From an uncultured Eubacterium sp. (GTDB taxonomy: Bacteria > Bacillota > Clostridia > Lachnospirales > Lachnospiraceae), in the NCBI GenBank assembly GCA_905236295.1, contig CAJOQF010000267.1:1-5108 (forward strand): a DNA stretch of 5,108 nt. Reading direction: 5' to 3'. Under the pieces are notes generated by a model that saw only the letters and a program-made list of their open reading frames with translations, had not been told where the DNA came from and searched no databases. Numbering within the stretch: the first letter of the stretch is position 1; every line of letters starts with the position of its first letter. Position numbers and translations under genes: made by a program. Shown here piece by piece: positions 1 to 5,108 of this stretch.

Positions 1-33
1 ATGACAAAAATTAAATAATAAGCACAAAAAAAC

Positions 34-64
34 GTGACCACACCCTCATGATGTGGTCACTTTT
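34..64. terminator. Probable bidirectional rho-independent terminator of the upstream unit
   Basis: A 9-bp perfect stem pairs 34-42 (GTGACCACA) with 52-60 (TGTGGTCAC) around a 9-base loop. On the + strand it is followed by TTTTGTT. On the other side there is a run of seven A at 26-32, one base from the stem, so the minus strand also has a stem followed by a T7 tract. The element could therefore stop transcription arriving from either side. It insulates the promoter just downstream from readthrough by a gene left of the window. Confidence 0.85.
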
Positions 65-69
65 GTTAC

Positions 70-99
70 TTGCACAATATAATATTAGTATGATAAAAT
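70..99 (+). promoter_or_regulatory. Likely sigma-A type promoter with extended -10
   Basis: TTGCAC at 70-75 is a weak -35 (3 of 6 to TTGACA). It lies 18 bases before TAAAAT at 94-99 (5 of 6 to TATAAT). TG at 91-92, one base before the hexamer, gives the extended -10 form TGnTAAAAT, which can compensate for a weak -35. The start of transcription would fall near 106, giving a leader of about 34 bases. A perfect TATAAT at 78-83 is a competing -10, but its only candidate -35 (TGGTCA, 54-59) lies inside the terminator stem. The promoter serves the four-gene unit. Confidence 0.55.
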
Positions 100-105
100 A
101 CTAAT
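84..105. promoter_or_regulatory. Perfect 8-bp inverted repeat over the -10, possible operator
   Basis: ATTAGTAT at 84-91 is the exact reverse complement of ATACTAAT at 98-105, with a 6-base spacer (GATAAA). The dyad is centred on the predicted extended -10 and ends at about the predicted start of transcription. The left arm would therefore not be in the mRNA, so a DNA-level role such as a dimeric repressor site fits better than an RNA hairpin. No regulator is encoded in the window. AT-rich intergenic DNA gives palindromes by chance, so this remains a candidate. Confidence 0.4.
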
Positions 106-127
106 TTGGTAATTGATGATTATTTTT

Positions 128-134
128 AAGGAGG
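128..134 (+). promoter_or_regulatory. Strong ribosome binding site that sets the start of the cytidylyltransferase gene
   Basis: AAGGAGG at 128-134 lies five bases before ATG at 140. In-frame upstream starts exist (TTG at 113, ATG at 116), but this Shine-Dalgarno sequence would lie inside the coding region if they were used, and neither has such a site in front. The start at 140 also begins the protein five residues before the conserved nucleotide-binding strand, as usual for the family. Confidence 0.9.
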
Positions 135-139
135 AAAAA

Positions 140-865
140 ATGAGTACTTACGCAGTTATTATAGCAGGAGGAGTTGGCTCCCGCATGAATCAGGAAATAC
201 CAAAGCAGTTCATAAACGTTTATGACAAGCCTATTATCATATACACATTGGAGGGATTTCAGAATCATCCGCAGATAGATGCTATCGAGGTTGTATGTAT
301 CGACGGATGGCATGATATGCTTTGGGCTTACGCAAAACAGTTCAATATCACAAAGCTTAAATGGGTTATCAGCGGAGGAGCATCTGCGCAGGAGTCAATT
401 TCCAAGGGTGTATTCAATCTTGAGAACGAGTGCAAGCCGGATGATATTGTGATCATTCACGACGGTATCAGACCGATGGTTGACAGGAGTGTGCTTTCAG
501 ACATCATAGTAAAGGCTAAGGAGCACGGTAACTGTGTTACATCACTTCCTTATAATGAGCAGATATTCAAGATCGATCCGGAGAACGAGGAGACCACACT
601 CGAGTATATCCCGAGAGAAACATTAAGACGTGTTTCAACACCTCAGGCTTACAGATTCGATATGCTCGATGAGAAATACCACGAGGCATTCGAGAAGAAT
701 ATCGGAATCGCAGGTTCCAACTATACAAACACCATGATGGTTCAGCTTGGAGTAAGACTCTACTTTGGAGCAGGCTCTGACAAGAACATCAAGCTTACGA
801 CCAAGGATGACCTTGAGCTTTTCAAGGGATATATAAGTGCAGACAAGGATACCTGGCTTAAATAA
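140..865 (+). CDS. IspD/TarI-family cytidylyltransferase (probably CDP-polyol synthesis)
   Basis: The 241-residue protein has the full IspD/TarI fold signature. Members transfer CMP from CTP to a sugar-alcohol phosphate, giving a CDP-activated donor and pyrophosphate in the cytosol. Visible motifs are AGGVGSRM (9-16) with PKQF (21-24), supplying the CTP-contacting Arg15 and Lys22; GGASAQESI (79-87), where IspD has GGxxRQxSV; HDGIRP (107-112); Arg159 followed by TPQ (167-169); and GSDKNIKLTT (212-221) with Lys218. Length is normal for the family. Residues facing the acceptor differ: the usual D-T at the end of the 'P..DT' strand is N139-E140, and the TDDAS (IspD) or TDACK (TarI) segment is replaced by N194-Y-T-N-T198. 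It is therefore unlikely to be the housekeeping isoprenoid enzyme. The polymerase gene starts 18 bases downstream, which suggests it makes that enzyme's donor: CDP-ribitol, CDP-glycerol or another CDP-alditol. No TarJ-like reductase is nearby. The family call is secure; the substrate is inferred. Confidence 0.9.
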   Translation: MSTYAVIIAGGVGSRMNQEIPKQFINVYDKPIIIYTLEGFQNHPQIDAIEVVCIDGWHDMLWAYAKQFNITKLKWVISGGASAQESISKGVFNLENECKPDDIVIIHDGIRPMVDRSVLSDIIVKAKEHGNCVTSLPYNEQIFKIDPENEETTLEYIPRETLRRVSTPQAYRFDMLDEKYHEAFEKNIGIAGSNYTNTMMVQLGVRLYFGAGSDKNIKLTTKDDLELFKGYISADKDTWLK

Positions 866-883
866 GGATAGAAGAGGGAAAAT

Positions 884-2647
884 ATGTATAACATTGTACT
901 GGATGGTATTTCTTTCAAGAGGATAATACTTCATCTCGAAGGCGAGGTAGCCGGAGTTGATAGTCTTGATGACTTTCGTTTCTATCTTAAAGAGGAGGAG
1001 ACGAACAAGCGACTCGAGATTGTCGAGGGAGGCACAACGGGCAACAGGTTTCATCTCAAGATAAACGTGCTTGAAAGATGTAATGAGTACCCTATTCCTA
1101 CCGGAAAGTGGTCGCTTTTGGCTGACGCCCCTGATGAAAACGCAATACCGGTTTGTATCAGCGACAAGTTAAAAGACGACATAGATTTAGCCAAGAAAAA
1201 CGATATAAAGCTTATGAGTATGGACTCTATCTTCGACGAGGAAGATGAAGACGAGGAGGAAGAAGAGTCCTATGAAGAGGGGAGCGATATCTCGCTTGAG
1301 ATGGAAAATGATCTAAAACTCCTCATTTACAAAAAGGCCAATAATTTCTGGAACGGTAAGTCGGAATACACCGAGGACAATAAAGAGTTTTATATTGATG
1401 TTGAGTATGTGATTCCACAGCCCAAGAAAAAAGGCTTTGGACATTTTGTGAGAAAACAGTTGAAAAAGATAAAGAAGGCTTTCAGAAAACTGTTTTCAAA
1501 AGTCAAGAGCGTTGGCTACAGAGCTTTCTTTTCATTCTTTAACAAGGCAGTAAAAAAGAAGGGCAACAAAGTATTCTTTACTTCCGACAGGGAGGGAATG
1601 CTTGCCGGCAACGAAAAATGTATTTATGACAGAATGATCGAGAGAGGACTTGGTGACAAGTACAGATTCTGTTTTGATTTTAAGGACAGTATCAAGTCTA
1701 AGCGATCATTCATTAATAAGTTTAAGTTTACGTATTATCTCGCGACATCTGACACGATTTTTGTGGACGATTATCAGCCTGAGATATACAAACCACAGTA
1801 TGATCCAAGTGTCAGGATAGTACAGCTCTGGCATGCCTGCGGAGCTTTCAAGACAATAGGATTTGAGAGACTCGGGAAAAAGGGCAGCCCGTCATTTACG
1901 ACGAAGGTTCACAAATGCTATACCCATGTTACGGTCAGCTCGGATCATTCGGGTGATCACAATGCGGAGGCGTTCTGTATAAACAGAAGCAAGTTCTATT
2001 CGACTGGAATCCCTCGTACAGACGTGTTCTTTGACGAGGATTACAAGGCGAGCATACGCAAGAAGGTTATAGAGTTGTTCCCGGCCATAAAGGATGCTAA
2101 AAAGACCATTCTCTATGCGCCTACGTTCAGAGGAAACAATGCAAAGAGCGCTAAATTCCCGTTCAAGGATGTGGGATTTTCGGCTATCGGAAAGTACTTA
2201 AAGAAATCCGATACGCTGATGCTTGTAAAGATGCATCCGTTTGTGCGCACGGAGCTTCCTATACCGGATACCTATAAGAACAACATAATTGATGTTACGA
2301 ATTATCCTAATATCAATGAGCTTCTTATGGCGATAGATGTTCTTATAACGGATTACTCATCCGTTATTTACGAGGCGGGACTTTTGAAGCTTCCGATGCT
2401 GTTTTATGCGTTTGACCTCGATAAATATGACGGAGACCGCGGATTCTATGAGCCGTATGAGGACATGGTTCCGGGAAAGATTGTAAAGAGCTCTGCGGAG
2501 CTTATCGATGCGCTTGAAAATGACGATTACGAGGCTGAGAAACTTGATGGATTCCTCACAAAGAACTTCAAGTATCTCGACGGTCATTCCACAGACCGGG
2601 TTATTGATCTGTTGTTTGGAAACGAAGATGGACGCTCGCTGGCTTAG
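884..2647 (+). CDS. CDP-glycerol:glycerophosphotransferase family protein (TagF/TagB-like)
   Basis: The 587-residue protein is a polyol-phosphate transferase of the teichoic-acid polymerase family, which moves glycerol- or ribitol-phosphate from a CDP donor to a membrane-bound acceptor at the inner leaflet. The catalytic part is about residues 228-580. It shows FVDDYQPE (293-300), QLWHACGAFK (314-323, the QxWHG element with His317), GIPRTDVFF (375-383), ILYAPTFRG (409-417), VKMHPF (448-453, His451), LITDYSSV (487-494), FYAFDLDKY (507-515) and DRGFY (518-522). Residues 1-105 look like a small beta-rich domain ending in IPTGKWSLL. A very acidic tract (about 117-135) follows, then a strongly basic, amphipathic stretch (about 180-226) that probably sits on the membrane. 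The start is ATG with GAGGG 5 bases upstream. Polymerase and single-step primase forms cannot be told apart here, and the donor could be CDP-ribitol or a related compound made by the preceding gene. Confidence 0.9.
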   Translation: MYNIVLDGISFKRIILHLEGEVAGVDSLDDFRFYLKEEETNKRLEIVEGGTTGNRFHLKINVLERCNEYPIPTGKWSLLADAPDENAIPVCISDKLKDDIDLAKKNDIKLMSMDSIFDEEDEDEEEEESYEEGSDISLEMENDLKLLIYKKANNFWNGKSEYTEDNKEFYIDVEYVIPQPKKKGFGHFVRKQLKKIKKAFRKLFSKVKSVGYRAFFSFFNKAVKKKGNKVFFTSDREGMLAGNEKCIYDRMIERGLGDKYRFCFDFKDSIKSKRSFINKFKFTYYLATSDTIFVDDYQPEIYKPQYDPSVRIVQLWHACGAFKTIGFERLGKKGSPSFTTKVHKCYTHVTVSSDHSGDHNAEAFCINRSKFYSTGIPRTDVFFDEDYKASIRKKVIELFPAIKDAKKTILYAPTFRGNNAKSAKFPFKDVGFSAIGKYLKKSDTLMLVKMHPFVRTELPIPDTYKNNIIDVTNYPNINELLMAIDVLITDYSSVIYEAGLLKLPMLFYAFDLDKYDGDRGFYEPYEDMVPGKIVKSSAELIDALENDDYEAEKLDGFLTKNFKYLDGHSTDRVIDLLFGNEDGRSLA

Positions 2648-2658
2648 TCCGGCGAGTG
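2633..2658 (+). other. Hairpin at the gene junction with the stop codon in its loop
   Basis: Bases 2633-2642 (CGCTCGCTGG) pair with 2649-2658 (CCGGCGAGTG) in a 10-bp stem with two G-U pairs and a 6-base loop, CTTAGT, which holds the TAG stop of the polymerase gene (2645-2647). No T tract follows, so this is not an intrinsic terminator. A ribosome finishing the polymerase gene would melt it. It may affect mRNA stability or coupling to the next gene, or be incidental. Confidence 0.5.
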
Positions 2659-2673
2659 ACTGCTTACGCTAAA

Positions 2674-2680
2674 TGGAGAG
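2674..2680 (+). promoter_or_regulatory. Ribosome binding site supporting a GTG start
   Basis: TGGAGAG at 2674-2680 lies six bases before GTG at 2687. The next in-frame ATG, at 2702, would be 21 bases from this site, too far for normal initiation. The GTG is therefore the better start. It adds the five residues MKKFI before the next methionine. Confidence 0.75.
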
Positions 2681-2686
2681 AATATA

Positions 2687-4024
2687 GTGAAAAAATTTAT
2701 TATGAGAGCACCGGCAAGTCCGTTTGAGAATCCTACTCATAAGGATGCGATTATGAACGATCTGATAAATACAAATTCGGGAAACCTGATTTTCCCGCAC
2801 AGTATCGCCAGAACGTTGATGAGTGAGGATGTCGAGATTGATTTCTCTAAGATGAATACAATTTTGACGGACGCAGAGATTGCCCAATACAATAAAGAGT
2901 ACGATGCTTTTATTATACCGCTCGCTAATGCATTCAGAGTGTCATTTATAGGACAGCTCGAGAAGCTTACTTACAATATTAAACGACTTGATATGCCTTG
3001 CGTAGTAGTGGGCGTAGGTTATCAGGGCGCTGTCAGCGGAAAGATCAGAGAGAAAAAAGAACTTGACGAGGCGGTTAGAAACTTTGTCGATGCAGTCCTG
3101 GAGAAATCCACACGCCTTGGTCTGAGAGGAGAGATAACCGCTGAGTATCTCAAGAAACTGGGGTATGTTCCGGATAAGGATTTTACAGTTATCGGTTGTC
3201 CGTCCATGTACCTGTACGGCCCTGAGCTTCCGAAGCCAAAACCGCTCGAGCTTTCAGAAAAGACCAGGATCAACTTGAACTGCAAGGTTGTTCTTCCGGA
3301 GAAGATCCACAGATATATGCATGGCGTCTGCGAGAAGATTCCGGATCACATGTATGTGGTACAGAATCTCTATGAGTTAAAGACGATCTTTTGCGGATTG
3401 GATCTCACGCTTGCATCAAAGGATAATATCAACAAGAATGATTTCTATCCGTATGATTATTCTCACAGAATTTACAGGGAAAACAAGATCCGCGGATTTG
3501 TTTCGGCGGAAGCGTGGTTTGAGTTTTTAAAGAAGAGAGATCTCAATTTCGGAACCAGAATACACGGCAATATCTCAGGCGTACTCTCGGGTGTTCCGAC
3601 TTTTATAGTTGCGCCTGACGGTCGAGTGAGAGAGCTTGCCGAGTACCACAGGATTCCGAATATTACCATAGATGAACTTGACGAGTCCAAAGATATATTT
3701 GAATTGTTGAAAGACGTTGATTTTAACAGTGTCTTGGACGGTCACAAAGAAAGATTTGAGCATTACAAAGAATTTCTCAATGAGAACGGTCTTGAGACTA
3801 TTTATGATTCCGAAGGAATAGTTTCTAAATTTGACAGGAAGATTAAGGAAATTGATTTTCATGGAGCCGTACTTCCCATGCCATTTGTCTCTTATGACGA
3901 ACAGCTCGAGGCAATTGACTACTGGCAGTTTTTGTGCACGGATAAAAAGAGCCGGAAACGGATCAATTCCGTGCGAGGAGGAGCAGGCTTGTTAAGGAAG
4001 ATTGTTCGCAAGATAAGAAGCTGA
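2687..4024 (+). CDS. Polysaccharide pyruvyl transferase family protein
   Basis: The 445-residue protein resembles the polysaccharide pyruvyl transferases (PS_pyruv_trans; relatives include CsaB). These transfer the enolpyruvyl group of phosphoenolpyruvate to a sugar as a ketal, adding a negative charge to a surface polymer. Supporting motifs are NSGNLIFPHS (30-39) near the N-terminus; YDAFIIPLANAFR (72-84); VVVGVGYQG (106-114); GLRGEITAEYLKKLG (145-159), the family's R-G-x-x-T-x-x-x-L segment; VIGCPSMY (168-175); and FGTRIHGNISG (288-298) followed by GVPTFIVAPDGRVRELAEYH (302-321), with His293 and Arg313/Arg315 as the conserved basic residues. The usual N-terminal Gly-Asp is Gly-Asn (32-33) here. 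The C-terminus (about 421-445) is rich in Lys and Arg and could bind the membrane. There is no signal peptide, so the protein should be cytosolic. The gene begins 39 bases after the polymerase gene, so both products probably act on one polymer. The acceptor sugar cannot be read from the sequence; some relatives transfer other groups. Confidence 0.85.
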   Translation: MKKFIMRAPASPFENPTHKDAIMNDLINTNSGNLIFPHSIARTLMSEDVEIDFSKMNTILTDAEIAQYNKEYDAFIIPLANAFRVSFIGQLEKLTYNIKRLDMPCVVVGVGYQGAVSGKIREKKELDEAVRNFVDAVLEKSTRLGLRGEITAEYLKKLGYVPDKDFTVIGCPSMYLYGPELPKPKPLELSEKTRINLNCKVVLPEKIHRYMHGVCEKIPDHMYVVQNLYELKTIFCGLDLTLASKDNINKNDFYPYDYSHRIYRENKIRGFVSAEAWFEFLKKRDLNFGTRIHGNISGVLSGVPTFIVAPDGRVRELAEYHRIPNITIDELDESKDIFELLKDVDFNSVLDGHKERFEHYKEFLNENGLETIYDSEGIVSKFDRKIKEIDFHGAVLPMPFVSYDEQLEAIDYWQFLCTDKKSRKRINSVRGGAGLLRKIVRKIRS

Positions 4025-4037
4025 TTTGGAGGGTAAA

Positions 4038-5108
4038 ATGTTTTTGTCCAGAAGAAGACTGACGATATGTTTTCTTGTTTTATCAATACTGTTTGTCGCA
4101 GTTATGCCACCGCTTGCCGTACAGGCCAAGACCGGTGTGGCGGGAAAGGCCACTTTGCGTATTTTTTCAACCAGCGATTTTCACGGGCAGGCTGTGACAT
4201 ATTCGTATGATTCGGCCACAGCGCATCCAAACGGAAGTCTTGCACAGGTGGCAAAGGTCATAAAGGATGAAAAAAAGAAGATAGAAAACGGAGCGTCGGT
4301 CTTAGTCGACAGCGGAGACACACTGTACGGCCTTGGGACAAGCTCGATCATAGACAAAACAATACCTTCAAATGAGCAGTATATGTACAGGCTTATGGCT
4401 TCAATGAACTATGACGCCATAACACTTGGAAATCATGATTTTGATTATGGATACAATTATCTGAAAAAAGCGCTCAAGAATTCAGGACTCACGGATAAGG
4501 TGGTGCTCTCAAACGTCAAGAGCGTTACCACAAAAAAATATCCGTGGGCTCAGAGCAGGATAATAAAAAAGAAGGTTACAACTACCGGAGGCGGAACTGT
4601 TAAAGTCAAGGTCGGTATAGTCGGGGCTATGGTACCGTCACTGGGATCCTACACACCGTGGAGAGACATATTGGAGACGGAAGATATTCTCGAGTGTGTG
4701 GAAGAACAGGTGGAGGAGCTTAAGGATAATAACGCCGACGTTGTTATAGTTATAGCTCACTCCGGATTGGGAACAGAGGAAGAACCGGAGTACAAATGCA
4801 ATGATGTGGGATATCAGATCGCGCATATTGACGGAGTCGACGCAGTATGCCTGGGACATACTCATCGCAACTATCCGGCAGACAACGCCTATACACAGAA
4901 TGCCTACACCTATAACAATGTAAATACAAAAACCGGACTTATAAACGGCGTGGCAGTGGTTCAGGAGGCTGATCACGGCGCTGCGCTCGGAATCACGGAT
5001 CTCACCTTAAAAGTGGATTCAAAGGGCAAGGTTAAGGTTACAAACCGTAAAGTCACGCTTCGCGAGATCACATCGGCTGATGAGGAAGATGCTTCGATCG
5101 TAAAACTC
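4038..5108 (+). CDS. Secreted 5'-nucleotidase / 2',3'-cyclic phosphodiesterase family metallophosphoesterase (3' end outside window)
   Basis: The ORF is open from ATG at 4038 to the last base (357 codons, no stop) and continues beyond the window. GGAGG lies five bases before the ATG. Residues 1-30 form a signal peptide: basic start (SRRR), a hydrophobic core of about 20 residues and an AVQA cleavage site before Lys31, so the enzyme acts outside the membrane. The metal centre of the UshA/CpdB/YfkN-type calcineurin-like fold is complete: D47-F-H49, GD at 93-94, GNHDFDYG (131-138), AHSG (240-243, His241) and GHTH (273-276). These bind two metal ions and hydrolyse phosphoesters such as nucleotides or 2',3'-cyclic nucleotides. 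The C-terminal 5_nucleotid_C substrate domain would start near or beyond the edge and is not seen. Residues 162-192 form a Lys/Thr-rich insert. The gene starts 13 bases after the pyruvyl transferase gene, so the two are probably cotranscribed. The true substrate is unknown. Confidence 0.92.
   Translation, partial: MFLSRRRLTICFLVLSILFVAVMPPLAVQAKTGVAGKATLRIFSTSDFHGQAVTYSYDSATAHPNGSLAQVAKVIKDEKKKIENGASVLVDSGDTLYGLGTSSIIDKTIPSNEQYMYRLMASMNYDAITLGNHDFDYGYNYLKKALKNSGLTDKVVLSNVKSVTTKKYPWAQSRIIKKKVTTTGGGTVKVKVGIVGAMVPSLGSYTPWRDILETEDILECVEEQVEELKDNNADVVIVIAHSGLGTEEEPEYKCNDVGYQIAHIDGVDAVCLGHTHRNYPADNAYTQNAYTYNNVNTKTGLINGVAVVQEADHGAALGITDLTLKVDSKGKVKVTNRKVTLREITSADEEDASIVKL

Noticed and set aside
1..21. 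A possible 3' end of an upstream gene: frame 1 ends in tandem TAA TAA at 16-21, just before the terminator.
   Set aside because: Only five codons are visible in this AT-rich sequence, too little to support a coding call, although the position fits.
78..83. A perfect TATAAT as the -10 of the operon.
   Set aside because: Its only -35 candidate lies within the terminator stem (54-59); the downstream extended -10 has the more plausible arrangement. It is kept as an alternative in the promoter entry.
113..139. An in-frame extension of the cytidylyltransferase gene from TTG at 113 or ATG at 116.
   Set aside because: The AAGGAGG ribosome binding site lies inside this stretch, five bases before ATG 140, and the extra residues do not match the family start.
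635..1054. An open reading frame on the minus strand spanning the end of gene 1 and the start of gene 2.
   Set aside because: It lies opposite two well-supported genes, has no recognisable motif and is best explained as an antisense shadow.
2357..3862. Several minus-strand open frames of 72-95 codons opposite genes 2 and 3.
   Set aside because: All lie opposite conserved coding sequence, with no recognisable protein features.
4047..4067. A twin-arginine (Tat) export motif: SRRRLT at residues 4-9 of the phosphoesterase resembles S/T-R-R-x-F-L-K.
   Set aside because: The Phe/Lys positions do not match and the following core is long and strongly hydrophobic, which favours ordinary Sec export.
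4638..4976. A minus-strand frame of 112 codons opposite the phosphoesterase gene.
   Set aside because: The + strand frame here encodes the metal-binding AHSG and GHTH motifs, so the minus frame is a shadow.

Overview
The window looks like part of a cell-surface glycopolymer operon from a low-to-moderate GC Gram-positive bacterium. The evidence is strong AGGAGG-type ribosome binding sites, short gaps between genes, frequent AGA arginine codons, and a TagF-type polyol-phosphate polymerase. A Clostridia member, perhaps of the Lachnospiraceae (Butyrivibrio-like), would fit, but this is an impression from protein style and not a tested assignment.

Layout. Bases 1-139 hold no gene. They carry a transcription terminator, probably bidirectional, that ends the upstream unit (34-64). 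A promoter with an extended -10 (70-99) follows, overlapped by a perfect 8-bp inverted repeat, and then a strong ribosome binding site. Four genes follow on the + strand with gaps of 18, 39 and 13 bases, so they probably form one transcription unit. They are: (1) an IspD/TarI-family cytidylyltransferase (140-865); (2) a TagF/TagB-type CDP-glycerol glycerophosphotransferase family protein (884-2647) with an unusual charged linker; (3) a polysaccharide pyruvyl transferase family protein with a GTG start (2687-4024); (4) the first 357 residues of a secreted 5'-nucleotidase/2',3'-cyclic phosphodiesterase family metallophosphoesterase, which runs off the right edge (4038-5108). A hairpin with the gene 2 stop codon in its loop sits at the gene 2/gene 3 junction.

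How they may work together (inference). Gene 1 would activate a polyol phosphate with CTP. Gene 2 would transfer or polymerise that phosphate at the inner face of the membrane. Gene 3 would add pyruvate ketals to a sugar of the same polymer, making it more anionic. Gene 4 would act outside the membrane on phosphoesters, either scavenging phosphate or trimming. No gene here supplies the polyol phosphate (no TarJ-type reductase) and no exporter is seen, so the locus must extend beyond the window or rely on genes elsewhere. I saw no RNA genes, insertion sequences or CRISPR arrays, and no wholly unprecedented system. The novelty lies in the gene combination and in the divergent substrate pocket of gene 1.
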